This document shows positions 8,953-18,486 of a stretch of DNA of 64,000 nucleotides, piece after piece. The translations under genes and the position numbers were made by a program. Source of the DNA: an uncultured Clostridia bacterium. GTDB taxonomy: Bacteria; Bacillota; Clostridia; TANB77; CAG-508. Under the pieces are notes generated by a model that saw nothing but the letters and a program-made list of their open reading frames with translations, did not search any database and was not told where the DNA came from. Within the stretch, counting starts at the first letter, position 1; each line of letters opens with the position of its first letter. The DNA lies in contig CALXXZ010000003.1 in NCBI GenBank assembly GCA_944392805.1, forward strand, positions 124,001-188,000, written 5' to 3'.

Positions 8953-9597
8953 CTATAAAATTATTTTTACTCCTATTAAGTATAATAAGTCTACAGCTTG
9001 AAATTGATTTATACTTGCTCCTCTTATGTCTTCAATAGAAACTGCTATTCCTTCTATTATACTTTCTGACAAGTCTATATTTTTTAAACTTGTCTTAAAA
9101 ATTTGAGCTTGTGTTAAATCTGCCTTTTTGAAATATACGTTTTTTAAATTGTTTTCTTGAAAATTACTATTTCTCAATACTGTATTTTCGAATAATACAT
9201 TTTCCATACTTGTCATTGATAAATTAATATAATTTGCGTTTGTTTCTTTAAATGTTACATTATATAATCTTGCTTCTGCAAAAGTTCCACCAGTTATTTT
9301 GCAATTGTTAAATTCACATCTTACAAATATACAATTTTCAAATGATGTATTAGAAAAGTTACAGTTTTCAAATATTACATCTGTAAATGTACTTTTTTCT
9401 ATTTTGCTTTTTGTCATTTTAGCATTTACAAATTTTGTTCCTTCTATTTCAATGTCATATATTTCTATTTCTTCTAAATTCGTATTTTCTATTTGCTTAT
9501 TTTCTATTCTTTCTTCTTCAATTTCTTCTAATAACTTATTCGTTTTTATTAAATTGTTATTTTTTCTTGGTTTTACTATATTCATATTTTTATCCAC
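8953..9597 (-). CDS. Pentapeptide-repeat protein
   Basis: A 214-residue protein whose residues about 50-195 follow the A(D/N)LXX pattern of a right-handed beta-helix. Runs include FENCNFSNTSFENCIF and later LKNVYFKKADLTQAQIF. The first 45 residues are charged and not part of the repeat. Members of this fold range from structural scaffolds to gyrase-protecting DNA mimics; no specific resistance homologue is recognised here. It is the first gene of a pair with the MBL hydrolase. Confidence 0.85.
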   Translation of the reverse strand: MDKNMNIVKPRKNNNLIKTNKLLEEIEEERIENKQIENTNLEEIEIYDIEIEGTKFVNAKMTKSKIEKSTFTDVIFENCNFSNTSFENCIFVRCEFNNCKITGGTFAEARLYNVTFKETNANYINLSMTSMENVLFENTVLRNSNFQENNLKNVYFKKADLTQAQIFKTSLKNIDLSESIIEGIAVSIEDIRGASINQFQAVDLLYLIGVKIIL

Positions 9598-9748
9598 CTT
9601 ATTTGTATGAATTATAGCATAAGTTATTAAGCTTGAAAAGATTTTATATTATTTTTACTAAAATATTGACTATTTCTAAAAAATTATATTATAATATAAC
9701 TACATTTAATGTTGCACATTTAAATGTGGTTAATTCGTTTATAAACGC

Positions 9749-9775
9749 AAAAAACTCCCTCTTTTCAGAGGGAGT
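9749..9775 (-). terminator. Rho-independent terminator after tcdA
   Basis: ACTCCCTCT and AGAGGGAGT flank a short loop (9754-9775), followed on the minus strand by TTTTTTG. It begins just past the tcdA stop codon and closes the nrdD-nrdG-tcdA operon. Confidence 0.88.
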
Positions 9776-9777
9776 CT

Positions 9778-10470
9778 TTATATAGTCTTTATAATATCTT
9801 TTACAACTTCTCCTGCAATAATTAGACCTGCAACTGATGGAACAAAAGAAATACTTCCTAATGTATTTCCAGTTTCTTCATGTTTTATTGGCTTTTCTTT
9901 AGAATATACTACTTTTAATTTTGGGATTCCTCTTGCTTTTAATTCTTTTCTTAGAATTTTACATACTGGGCAAACTGAGGTTTCATAAATATCTGCTACT
10001 TCAAACATTTCTGGATTTAATTTATTCCCTGCTCCTGTTGCTGATATTATTCTAACATTTTCATTATTTGCTTTTTCGATTAATTTTAATTTACTTGTCA
10101 TGGTATCAATTGCATCTACTATATAAGTATAACTATTATCTATTATATTTATTTCTCCACCTTCTATTTCATCTGGTTTATAAGTTTCTACTATAGTATT
10201 TGGATTTATATCTAAAATTCTATCTTTCATTACATCAACTTTGTATTTTCCTAAGCTTGAATGTGTTGCTTCAATTTGCCTATTAATATTAGTTATATCG
10301 ACTACATCATAATCTACTAATACTAAGTGTCCAATTCCAGCTCTTGCTAATCCTTCTGCTACAAATGAACCAACTCCACCAATTCCAAATACTGCGACTT
10401 TTGATTGTTGTAATTTTTTTAATCCATCTTTTCCAATTAATAATTCTGTTCTTGAAAATTGATCTAACAT
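9778..10470 (-). CDS. tcdA: TcdA, tRNA threonylcarbamoyladenosine dehydratase
   Basis: E1-like ThiF-fold enzyme that converts t6A37 of tRNA to its cyclic form using ATP. The nucleotide-binding loop is GIGGVGS at 29-35, followed by the LVDYDVVDITNINRQ segment typical of the MoeB/ThiF superfamily. TSVCPVCKILRKELKARG matches the family's C-terminal region with its cysteine pair. At 230 residues it is normal for TcdA. It is the third gene of an operon behind nrdD and nrdG, three bases after nrdG. Confidence 0.93.
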   Translation of the reverse strand: MLDQFSRTELLIGKDGLKKLQQSKVAVFGIGGVGSFVAEGLARAGIGHLVLVDYDVVDITNINRQIEATHSSLGKYKVDVMKDRILDINPNTIVETYKPDEIEGGEINIIDNSYTYIVDAIDTMTSKLKLIEKANNENVRIISATGAGNKLNPEMFEVADIYETSVCPVCKILRKELKARGIPKLKVVYSKEKPIKHEETGNTLGSISFVPSVAGLIIAGEVVKDIIKTI

Positions 10471-10473
10471 CTT

Positions 10474-10968
10474 CTACCCTTTCAATAAAGTAATATCATT
10501 ATTATTTAAGCTTTTTTGTACATCTATAACTCTTTGGTTTGAAGAACCTCTCCATTCTAATTTTGGATTATGTAATTCATCTTGATATTGACCATCAACT
10601 AATACATCTATATATTTTAAAACCTCTTTATCTTTTAAGTCTTTATCAAATTGAAATCCTGACCATACCCAAATATTTTTATTTGGGTATGTTTCTTTGA
10701 ATTTCTTACATAATTCTGTTGTTCCTTCTATATTTTTAGGATGTAAAGGTTCTCCTCCTAATACTGACAACCCCTCTATGTTTTCATTTGCACAAATTTC
10801 AATTACTCTATTTATTGTATCTTCTGTAAATTCCTTTCCTCCATTAAAGTTATGGGTGTCAGGATTAAAACAGTTTTTACAATTAAATGTACATCCTTGC
10901 ATAAATATTGATGCTCTTACACCTGGTCCATTTGAAATATCCATTTTTCTAATTTTATTGTATCTCAT
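10474..10968 (-). CDS. nrdG: NrdG, anaerobic ribonucleotide reductase activase
   Basis: Radical SAM enzyme that installs the glycyl radical on NrdD. The 4Fe-4S cluster motif CxxxCxxC is Cys26, Cys30 and Cys33 in MQGCTFNCKNCFN. GLSVLGGEPL (about 78-87) is the SAM-contacting Gly-Gly-Glu motif. At 164 residues it is typical. It directly follows its substrate gene nrdD (15-base gap), which settles the assignment over other small activases. Confidence 0.95.
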   Translation of the reverse strand: MRYNKIRKMDISNGPGVRASIFMQGCTFNCKNCFNPDTHNFNGGKEFTEDTINRVIEICANENIEGLSVLGGEPLHPKNIEGTTELCKKFKETYPNKNIWVWSGFQFDKDLKDKEVLKYIDVLVDGQYQDELHNPKLEWRGSSNQRVIDVQKSLNNNDITLLKG

Positions 10969-10983
10969 TTTATTCTCTTCTTT

Positions 10984-13173
10984 CTAATCATCTTTGTTAT
11001 CTATATGTAATACTCTTTCTTTTATTTCTTGTGTTCTTCCTTTGTTCCAGAAATTGCTTCCTATATAACCACATGTTCTTCTTGCTACATTTAGTGTGTT
11101 ATGGTCTCTATTGCCACAATTTGGACAATACCATTCTAAATTTTCATCTATTAGTATTTCTCCATCAAAACCACATTTTTGACAATAATCTGATTTTGTA
11201 TTTATTTCTGCATACATGATATTGTCATAAATAAATTTGATAACTTGAATTACTACTTCTAAGTTGTTTTGTAAGTTTGGTGTTTCTATATAAGATATAG
11301 CACCACCTGGACTTAGCTTTTGGAATTCACTTTCTAATTTTAATTTTGAAAATGCATCAATTTCTTCAAATACTGGTACATGATAAGAATTTGTTATATA
11401 ATTTCTATCTGTGATTCCTTCTACTATACCAAATCTATTTTTCAAACATTTTGCAAATTTATATGTTGTTGATTCAATTGGTGTACCATATACACTATAA
11501 TCTATATCTTCTTTTTCTTTCCATTCTTTACATTTGTCGTTTAATCTTTGCATTACTTCTAATCCGAATTTTTTGCCTTCGCCTTCATCTGTATGGCTTT
11601 TTCCTGTCATATATTTTACACATTCATATAAACCTGCATATCCTAATGAAATTGTTGAATATCCATGATGTAATAATTCATGTATTGATTCTCCTTCATC
11701 TAATCTTGCTAAAGCTCCATGTTGCCATAATATAGGTGCTACATCACTTGTTGCTTTACTTAATCTGTTGTGTCTTACTTGTAATGCTTTATGGCATAAT
11801 TCCAATCTTTCATCAAATATTTTCCAGAATGTTTCCATATCTCCACTTGATGAAAGTGCAACATCTGGTAAGTTTATTGTTACAACTCCTTGGTTAAATC
11901 TTCCGTAATATTTTCCTTTACCTTTTACATAGTTTTTAGCTTTTGCTATATTTCCTAAACTGTTTGTTCTATCAGGTGTAAGGAATGAACGACATCCCAT
12001 ACATGGATAACATTCTCCATCTCCATATTCATTTTTCTTTAATTCTTTCATCATTTTTTCTGAAATGTAGTCTGGTACCATTCTTTTTGCAGTACATTTT
12101 GCTGCTAACTCTGTTAAATACCAGTATTTGCTATCTTCATGTATATTGTCTTCTTCAAGAACATATAAAAGTTTTGGGAATGCTGGAGTTATATATACAC
12201 CTTTTTTATTTTTAAATCCTAATATTCTTTGTTTTAAGAATTCTTCTATTATCATTGCCAATTCATCTTTGTATTCATCTGTTTCTCCTAAATACATGTT
12301 TACTGATAAGAATGGGGCTTGGCCATTTGTGTTTGTCATTGAATTAACTTGATAATTAAATGTTTGTACTCCATCTTCAACTTCTTTTCTTGTGTCTTGT
12401 TCTGCAAATTTTTTACAATCTGCTTCTTTTAAGTTTCTGTCTTTATATTTTTTATAATATTTTTCATAACTATATCTTACAAATGGTGCTAAGTGTGAAA
12501 GTGAAACTGTTGCTCCTCCATAACTTGATGATGTTACAGCAAGTATTATTTGTGTAGCAATTGTTGCAGCTGTTATAAATCTATGAGGTTTTTCTATCAT
12601 AACTCCATTTATTATTGTTCCATTTTGTAACATATCATCTAAGTTTATTAATTCACAATTATGTAATGCATTTTGTGCAAAATAGTCTGCATCATGGAAA
12701 TGTATTATTCCTTCATCATGTGCTTTTACTACATCTTCTGGTAATAAAAATCTTCTTGTTATATCTGTACTTGTTATTCCTGCTAAATAATCTCTTTGTG
12801 TAGTTACTACTGTAGCATTTTTATTTGCATTTTCAGTATTCCAATATTCACTTTCTCCTTCTATCAATTCTTTTATTGATTGATCTGTTGTATTTGATTT
12901 TCTTACTAATTCTCTTCTATAACGATATGTTATATATTTTTTTGCTAATTCATATTTTCCAAATTCCATTAGCTTTTGTTCTATTATGTCTTGTATATCT
13001 TCTACTAATATACGAGGTTTATCTAATTCTACTATGTAGTTTATTATTTCTTTGATTTGTTCTAATGTTGCTCTTTCTTTTCTTGATACCTCATTATTAG
13101 CCTTTTGTATTGCTATTTTTATTTTTTCTGAATTAAACTCAACTATTGTTCCGTCTCTTTTTATAATTTTCAT
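10984..13173 (-). CDS. nrdD: NrdD, anaerobic (class III) ribonucleoside-triphosphate reductase
   Basis: Glycyl-radical enzyme that makes deoxyribonucleotides without oxygen. The N-terminal ATP-cone (about 1-90, IIKRDGTIVEFNSEKI) gives allosteric control. The C-terminal zinc site is C-x2-C...C-x2-C (CQKCG, CPNCG). The radical site is RTCGYIG, with the radical Gly near 702. The frame is open 13 codons upstream, but ATG at 13173 is the start because AAAGGGG lies 8 bases before it and homologues begin MKIIKRDG; this gives 729 residues. It is the first gene of the nrdD-nrdG-tcdA operon. No clear NrdR box was seen in the short upstream region. Confidence 0.97.
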   Translation of the reverse strand: MKIIKRDGTIVEFNSEKIKIAIQKANNEVSRKERATLEQIKEIINYIVELDKPRILVEDIQDIIEQKLMEFGKYELAKKYITYRYRRELVRKSNTTDQSIKELIEGESEYWNTENANKNATVVTTQRDYLAGITSTDITRRFLLPEDVVKAHDEGIIHFHDADYFAQNALHNCELINLDDMLQNGTIINGVMIEKPHRFITAATIATQIILAVTSSSYGGATVSLSHLAPFVRYSYEKYYKKYKDRNLKEADCKKFAEQDTRKEVEDGVQTFNYQVNSMTNTNGQAPFLSVNMYLGETDEYKDELAMIIEEFLKQRILGFKNKKGVYITPAFPKLLYVLEEDNIHEDSKYWYLTELAAKCTAKRMVPDYISEKMMKELKKNEYGDGECYPCMGCRSFLTPDRTNSLGNIAKAKNYVKGKGKYYGRFNQGVVTINLPDVALSSSGDMETFWKIFDERLELCHKALQVRHNRLSKATSDVAPILWQHGALARLDEGESIHELLHHGYSTISLGYAGLYECVKYMTGKSHTDEGEGKKFGLEVMQRLNDKCKEWKEKEDIDYSVYGTPIESTTYKFAKCLKNRFGIVEGITDRNYITNSYHVPVFEEIDAFSKLKLESEFQKLSPGGAISYIETPNLQNNLEVVIQVIKFIYDNIMYAEINTKSDYCQKCGFDGEILIDENLEWYCPNCGNRDHNTLNVARRTCGYIGSNFWNKGRTQEIKERVLHIDNKDD

Positions 13174-13223
13174 TTTTATTACCCCTTTCTTTTTGATGTC
13201 TTTATCATACATTTCAAAATCAT

Positions 13224-13252
13224 AAAAAACTGTTGCAATTGCAACAGTTTTT
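13224..13252 (-). terminator. Terminator after the acyl-CoA synthetase gene
   Basis: A long symmetric hairpin, AAACTGTTGCAA with TTGCAACAGTTT, with T-runs on both sides. It lies 98 bases past the synthetase stop and just ahead of nrdD, so it separates the two transcription units. Confidence 0.8.
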
Positions 13253-13349
13253 AAAATTGTTTTTTTTAATTTTTTAATCTCGCTTATCTCTAGTTTTATA
13301 AGTTTTATTACATTTTTGTTACAAAAATATTACAAAAATATTTCAATTG

Positions 13350-15065
13350 TTATTTACCTAATATTCTCTTTATTTCTTCACTTCTTTTTACCTTTTGTGT
13401 TGTTGTTTTTATAAGTTCTTCATCAGTTAAAATCATATTTTTGATATATTTATATGGTGGAAATGTCTTATTTATTTCTTTTATTTTTTCCCATATTATT
13501 TTTTTCAATTCTTCTTCTGAAGCATCTGGATATTGTTCTTTTGCAACTTCTTTATTATAAACAATTTTTACAGAAAGTTTTACATCATTATCTTTGTCTG
13601 GCATTCCAAAAACTATACATTCTTTAACAATATCTAATCTATTTATAAGAATTTCTAATTCTTCTGGAAATACTTTTTTACCATTTTTTAAAACTATCAT
13701 GTCTTTTCTTCTACCTGTAAGAAATAAATATCCTTCTTCGTCAAAATATCCTAAATCACCTGTATAAAACCATCCATCTTTGATTACTTTTTTTGTTTCT
13801 TCTTCATTTTCATAATATCCTAGCATTACATTTGGTCCTTTTACACGCAATTCTCCAATTCCATTCTCATCTTTATCTACTATTTCTACTTCTACATTGT
13901 CCATTGGAAATCCAATTGAACCACTTTTTTTCTTTTTATAGTTTTCAGCTGCTATTACTGGTGCTGTTTCTGTTAAACCATATCCTTGTACTAGTTCAAT
14001 TCCTAAATCATTAAATCCTTGTGCAACTCTTTTATCTAATGGAGCTCCTCCTGATATTATAAATCTCATATGCCCACCTAGAGCATCTAATACTTGTTTA
14101 AATATTTTTTTTCTTATATCTATTTTGAATTTTAATAAGAAATTACTTATCTTTTTAGCTGTATTTATTAGTTTTGTTTTTCCTTGTTTTTCTACTTCTT
14201 TTTCTATATTTTTATATATTGCTTCTACAAGAAGCGGTACTCCTACAAATAGTGATACTTTATATTCTTTTAAATTTTGCGCAACATATCTTAGTCCATC
14301 TGGAAAAGCTGTTGCTACTCCTCTTGAAAGCATTACTATCATTTCTGTTGAACCAAATATGTGATGAAAAGGTAAAAATGCTAAATTTACATCTGTTGGT
14401 AAAAAGTTTTCTACTAATAGCATTGCATATACATTTGATGCAACATTATTTTGTGATAACATTACCGCTTTTGATTTTGATGTTGTTCCTGATGTAAATA
14501 ATAATATTGCCATTTTATATGAGTCAATTTCTATTTCTGTATATTCTTTTTTATCTTCTTCTGATAATTTTTCTCCTTCTGCTTTTAAGTCCCAAAAGTT
14601 TTTATATCCTTCTAATTTACTCATACATATATATTCTTGTAAATTTGTGTTTCCTCTTTTTTTAATTTCGTCTATATTATCTATGTATTTTTCATCAAAT
14701 ACTACTACATCTGCTTTACTTCTTTCTAAGCAACTTTCTAATTCATCTACTTGTAATTCTTTATCTAAAGGAACTGATACAATTCCTCCTAATATATTTG
14801 CTAAGTGTGCTACAACCCATTCATATCTGTTTCTTCCTACTATTGCTATTCTTTTATTTTTGAATCCTAATTTATATAATTTTGCTCCAAATGAGTTGAT
14901 ATCTTCTAATAGTTTTTTGTATGTTATGTTTTCATATTCAACTTCTTTTTCTTTTTTGTGTTTTATTATAAATGCTACATTATTAGCAAATTCTTTTGCT
15001 GAATTATATATTATTTCTTTTATATTTTTGAATTCTTTTGCTTCAAAATATCTTTCTCTTTTCAT
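13350..15065 (-). CDS. AMP-binding long-chain acyl-CoA synthetase
   Basis: Adenylate-forming enzyme of 571 residues, expected to activate fatty acids to acyl-CoA (or acyl-ACP). The phosphate-binding loop is LLFTSGTTSKSKAVM near 188-202. The adenine site is QGYGLTETAP near 355-364, the hinge region is WFYTGDLGYFD followed by GRRKDMIVLKNGKKVFP, and the C-terminal TTTQKVKRSE carries the catalytic Lys. The organisation is that of the FadD/AMP-dependent ligase family. It has its own terminator and no obvious operon partner, so the substrate chain length is unknown. Confidence 0.92.
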   Translation of the reverse strand: MKRERYFEAKEFKNIKEIIYNSAKEFANNVAFIIKHKKEKEVEYENITYKKLLEDINSFGAKLYKLGFKNKRIAIVGRNRYEWVVAHLANILGGIVSVPLDKELQVDELESCLERSKADVVVFDEKYIDNIDEIKKRGNTNLQEYICMSKLEGYKNFWDLKAEGEKLSEEDKKEYTEIEIDSYKMAILLFTSGTTSKSKAVMLSQNNVASNVYAMLLVENFLPTDVNLAFLPFHHIFGSTEMIVMLSRGVATAFPDGLRYVAQNLKEYKVSLFVGVPLLVEAIYKNIEKEVEKQGKTKLINTAKKISNFLLKFKIDIRKKIFKQVLDALGGHMRFIISGGAPLDKRVAQGFNDLGIELVQGYGLTETAPVIAAENYKKKKSGSIGFPMDNVEVEIVDKDENGIGELRVKGPNVMLGYYENEEETKKVIKDGWFYTGDLGYFDEEGYLFLTGRRKDMIVLKNGKKVFPEELEILINRLDIVKECIVFGMPDKDNDVKLSVKIVYNKEVAKEQYPDASEEELKKIIWEKIKEINKTFPPYKYIKNMILTDEELIKTTTQKVKRSEEIKRILGK

Positions 15066-15189
15066 TTTTTTCTTCCTTTCAATCTAGTTTTCATTACTAG
15101 ATTATCATATTAAAAATATCTTGTCAATATGCTGACTATACTTTCTAATATTATATTCTATATAGACTTTTTTATTTACTTTTTACTAC

Positions 15190-15218
15190 AAAAAATATGG
15201 CTGTATTTCAAGCCATAT
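15190..15218 (-). terminator. Terminator of the second two-component operon
   Basis: ATATGGCT and AGCCATAT form an 8-bp stem with an 8-base loop, followed on the minus strand by TTTTTTG. It begins 6 bases past the histidine kinase stop. Confidence 0.82.
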
Positions 15219-15223
15219 CTTTA

Positions 15224-16438
15224 TTATTTCATATATTTAATTTCAAAAATTGTACCTTCATTTAATTTTGAAGAACAAGTAATATATCCATTATCTTTTT
15301 CGATAATGCTTTTAGCAAGAGCAAGACCTATACCAACACTATTTTCTGAAGAATTCTTTCCTTTATAAAATCTTTCAAAAACATGTTTCACATCTTGCTT
15401 ATCAATTCCTATTCCTTCATCCTTGATAGTAATTTTAGTATAAAAGTTATTTTCAGAAAAATCAATATAAATATTTTTATTTTCAGGAGTATGTTCTATA
15501 CAATTTTTCAAAATATTAGTAACAGCCTCTAATTGCCAATTATAATCTCCTATTAATTTAACATCTTCTTTTCCAGTAACAACTATATTTTGTTGTTTAA
15601 TATCAATAGGTATAGATAAATTATGAATAACATTTTCAATCAAATCTTTAACAACAATTTCTTTCTGGGTAAAAATTGCTGTATTTGAATCAAGTTTTGA
15701 TAATTTAAGTAGTGAAATTACAAGCCAATTTATCCATTCAATCTGTCTATTAATTTCATGAATAAAAGATTGTCTTGTACTTGCTTCCATATTAGGGTTT
15801 TCTCTAATATTATCTAACATTATAGAAATAGAAGTTAAAGGAGTTTTTAGCTGATGAGAAATATTTTCAAGCGAATTTTGTAAAGCTTTTTTATCTTTAA
15901 TAGAATTATCAGCTTGTTCTTTTAACATTACAGTAATTTTATATAACTGATTTGTTAAATTACTAAATTCATCTTCTGAGTTTTCTTCTATTTTTAAATT
16001 ATAGTTTTTATTACTAATTGCTTCAATATATTTTACAATTTCTTTAATCTTTTTGTCTTTTCTATTTTCATATATAATAATTATGACTAATATTAAGATT
16101 GCAAAAGAAACTATAATTATTATGTTTGTTATAATATTTTTTTGATTTTCAAGACTTTTTATTGCAGAAATCTCATTTATATCTATGCCGTATTTACTTA
16201 ATATCTCAGAACCTTCTTTTATAGAATCAGCATCCATATTCAATATTTTTAGTAAATTCCCTTCATCAACGTCCGGATATTTTTCCTTAATTTCTCCTAA
16301 AATATTTGCAATAACTATATTAACTTGTTTCTGATATTCTTTGTTTTGTCGGTTTATAACGATAGAACTTAATATTATAACAAGAATTGTAACAAATATA
16401 ATAGAAAAAAACAGTTTTTTATTTTTCAGTTTATTCAT
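15224..16438 (-). CDS. Membrane sensor histidine kinase
   Basis: Class I sensor kinase of 404 residues. Helix 1 is at about 9-29 and helix 2 at about 100-122, enclosing a roughly 70-residue extracellular sensor. A HAMP-like linker follows. The phosphoacceptor His lies in ENISHQLKTPLTS (about 194). The ATP lid has an N-box EAVTNILKNCIEHTP, DEGIGID and VGIGLALAKS. Its start overlaps the response regulator stop (TAATG), so the pair is translationally coupled. The signal sensed is not apparent. Confidence 0.93.
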   Translation of the reverse strand: MNKLKNKKLFFSIIFVTILVIILSSIVINRQNKEYQKQVNIVIANILGEIKEKYPDVDEGNLLKILNMDADSIKEGSEILSKYGIDINEISAIKSLENQKNIITNIIIIVSFAILILVIIIIYENRKDKKIKEIVKYIEAISNKNYNLKIEENSEDEFSNLTNQLYKITVMLKEQADNSIKDKKALQNSLENISHQLKTPLTSISIMLDNIRENPNMEASTRQSFIHEINRQIEWINWLVISLLKLSKLDSNTAIFTQKEIVVKDLIENVIHNLSIPIDIKQQNIVVTGKEDVKLIGDYNWQLEAVTNILKNCIEHTPENKNIYIDFSENNFYTKITIKDEGIGIDKQDVKHVFERFYKGKNSSENSVGIGLALAKSIIEKDNGYITCSSKLNEGTIFEIKYMK

Positions 16439-17115
16439 TATTTTTCTACCACCTTATATCCTATTCCTCTAACAGTTTGAATTATTTTTCCTTCTTTGTC
16501 ATCTAGTTTTTCTCTAATTCTCTTAATATAAACTGTTAATGTATTATCATTTACAAAATTTCCTGCTATGTCCCATATTTTATCTAATATCTGTTCTCTA
16601 GTCACTAATATTCCTTTATTATTAAATAACATTACTAAAATCTTATATTCTAAACTTGTAAAAGTAATTTCTTCGTCATCTTTTAAAACTTTTGCTGAAT
16701 TAGTATCTATTGTAATATTTTTGCATTTAATAATATTTTCATTATTTATATCTTTTTCATATCTTCTTAATACACTATTGATTCTTGAGATTAATTCTCT
16801 TGTTCTAAATGGTTTTACCACATAGTCATCTGCTCCCATATCCAAGCCTTGAACAATATCAGTTTCTTCATCTTTTGCAGTTAAAAATATTACTGGTTTA
16901 TTTCCATTTTCTTTTATTTCCTTACACAATTCATAGCCTTCCCCATCAGGCAAGGCTATATCTAATAAATAAATATTAAATTCTTCTTTTTTCATTTTAG
17001 CTTTTGCTGTTACAACATTTTTTGCAGTTTCTACTTCAAAGTTTTCTTGTTCTAATGAATATTTTAACCCCATTGTTATTGTTTCATTATCCTCAACTAA
17101 TAATATTTTTTTCAT
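16438..17115 (-). CDS. OmpR-family response regulator
   Basis: A 225-residue regulator with a receiver domain (acidic residues near 8-9, phospho-Asp in YLLDIALPDG at about 52, Lys in VVKPFRTRE near 101) and a C-terminal winged helix ending RGIGYKVVEK. It is coupled to the downstream kinase and lies 9 bases after the DUF1064 gene. The target genes are unknown; no transporter is adjacent. Confidence 0.94.
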   Translation of the reverse strand: MKKILLVEDNETITMGLKYSLEQENFEVETAKNVVTAKAKMKKEEFNIYLLDIALPDGEGYELCKEIKENGNKPVIFLTAKDEETDIVQGLDMGADDYVVKPFRTRELISRINSVLRRYEKDINNENIIKCKNITIDTNSAKVLKDDEEITFTSLEYKILVMLFNNKGILVTREQILDKIWDIAGNFVNDNTLTVYIKRIREKLDDKEGKIIQTVRGIGYKVVEK

Positions 17116-17124
17116 ATTTTCCCC

Positions 17125-17475
17125 TTATATTTCTGTTATTTTCATATTATATTTATCTTCAAAAACTTTCTTTTTAGCAATATATTCTTTAGTCCTTACA
17201 CCTTTTACATCTATTACTTCATATGTATTATCTTTATTAAAAACTATAAAATCAGCTTTATATTTTAATCCAGGTGCTAACATAAATGTTGGTTGTAAGC
17301 AAAAACCGTTTATTTCTTTTCCTTGAAGTCTTAATTTTAATTCACAATAATATTCTGCTTCCTTTTTACTATCAAATGTATGTCCATCTACTGATGTTTT
17401 ATTTGCTCTATATTTACTTTTTTTCTTTTTACCATCTGTAAAATTTTTATAATCCTCTACACTCCAATGTTCCAT
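17125..17475 (-). CDS. DUF1064 protein, phage-type nuclease-like
   Basis: A 116-residue protein matching DUF1064. It has KYRANKTSVDGHTFDSKKEA, then a core with YKADFIVF and YEVIDVKG that resembles the D...ExK or DxK active site of small endonucleases. DUF1064 proteins are mostly found in phages and prophages, so this may be a stray phage-derived gene. It has its own ribosome site (AAAGGAGAG) and is followed closely by the response regulator, so both are probably transcribed together. Confidence 0.82.
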   Translation of the reverse strand: MEHWSVEDYKNFTDGKKKKSKYRANKTSVDGHTFDSKKEAEYYCELKLRLQGKEINGFCLQPTFMLAPGLKYKADFIVFNKDNTYEVIDVKGVRTKEYIAKKKVFEDKYNMKITEI

Positions 17476-17490
17476 ATTCTCTCCTTTAAT

Positions 17491-17520
17491 GGGAAATTTG
17501 GGGACAGTCCCCTTTTTTCC
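17491..17520. repeat. Single GGGGAC-N-GTCCCC palindrome at a stop codon
   Basis: GGGGACAGTCCCC (17500-17512) lies inside a larger inverted frame, GGGAAA...TTTCCC (17491-17520). It directly abuts the TAG stop codon of the transglycosylase gene. It is the same family as the arrays at 2286 and 25409. Confidence 0.8.
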
Positions 17521-18229
17521 CTATTGCTCTTGTAATATTTCATTTTTTTCTTCTTCTGTTATATACTCATATTTTACCATTTTCTCTAATACTTGTCTCT
17601 GTCTTTGTTCAGCCAAATCTCGATGTTCTGACAAGGCATATGCAGAAGGCGCATTTGGAATTCCAGCCAACAAGCTACTTTCATACCTATTCATATCAAT
17701 TGGCTCTTTTCCAAAATATCCGTTTGCAGCTTCTTTTATTCCATAATGACCATCTCCAAAATAGCTAGTATTTACATATAATTCTAATATCTCATCTTTT
17801 TCACAGTTTTTTTCAATTTCATATGCCATGAATATTTCTGCTATTTTTCTTAATGCTGATTTTTCTTGTGTAAAATATATATTTTTTGCTACTTGTTGTG
17901 TAATTGTACTTCCGTCCTTCTCTCAATTCAAATGATTTTATATTTGTCCATGTTGCTCTAGCAATTCCTATTGGATCTATTGCACCATGGTCATAAAATC
18001 TTCTATCTTCTACTGCTACAACAGCATCTAAATAAAATTCTGGTAATTGGTCTATTGTTACATAATTTTCATCTGATTTTATTTCTTCTACTTTATCTTT
18101 TACACTTATTTCATCTAATGCTTTTTTATAGATTTCATGTCCCTTATATAATAATATTGAACCTATTACTACTGCAACTAGAATTATAACTATTACTATA
18201 GTTAATATTACTTTTTTTACTACTTTCAT
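17521..18229 (-). pseudogene. Peptidoglycan glycosyltransferase (family 51), frameshifted
   Basis: A monofunctional-type transglycosylase in two frames. The first half (from ATG 18229, ribosome site AGGTGAT) has one membrane helix (about 5-27) and the catalytic region VVAVEDRRFYDHG with its Glu. The frame breaks inside the conserved EGGSTITQQ motif, where the DNA reads GAAGGACGGAAGT. Removing the single C at 17914 (plus-strand g) restores EGG-STITQQVAKN and joins it to the second half (YVNTSYFGDGHYGI, AANGYFGK, LAGIPNAPSAYA). The restored product is about 235 residues with no transpeptidase domain. Either a recent mutation or a sequence error. Confidence 0.85.
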
Positions 18230-18266
18230 ATCTATCACCTATTTATATTTTACTTTAGTATTGTGA

Positions 18267-18473
18267 CTACAATGTGACTTTATATTCTAAAATATCTCCT
18301 GGAGTACAATCTAATATTTCGCATATTTTGTCTAAAGTTGAAAATCTGATAGCTTTTCCTTTGTTTGTTTTTAATATTGATAAATTTGCAGGTGTTATTC
18401 CAAGTTTTTCTGCTAATTCTTGTGATGAAATTTTTCTTTTTGCCATCATTACATCTAAATTTACTACTATCAT
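18267..18473 (-). CDS. Cro/CI-type HTH regulator (YozG-like)
   Basis: A 68-residue single-domain DNA-binding protein. Residues 12-65 form the helix-turn-helix (SSQELAEKLGITPANLSILK), and CEILDCTPGDILEY is characteristic of the YozG/YdaS-like small regulators. It follows a DUF2975 membrane protein by 13 bases; such pairs are recurrent in Firmicutes. The regulated gene may be its own operon. Confidence 0.92.
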   Translation of the reverse strand: MIVVNLDVMMAKRKISSQELAEKLGITPANLSILKTNKGKAIRFSTLDKICEILDCTPGDILEYKVTL

Positions 18474-18486
18474 TTAATTGTCCTCC

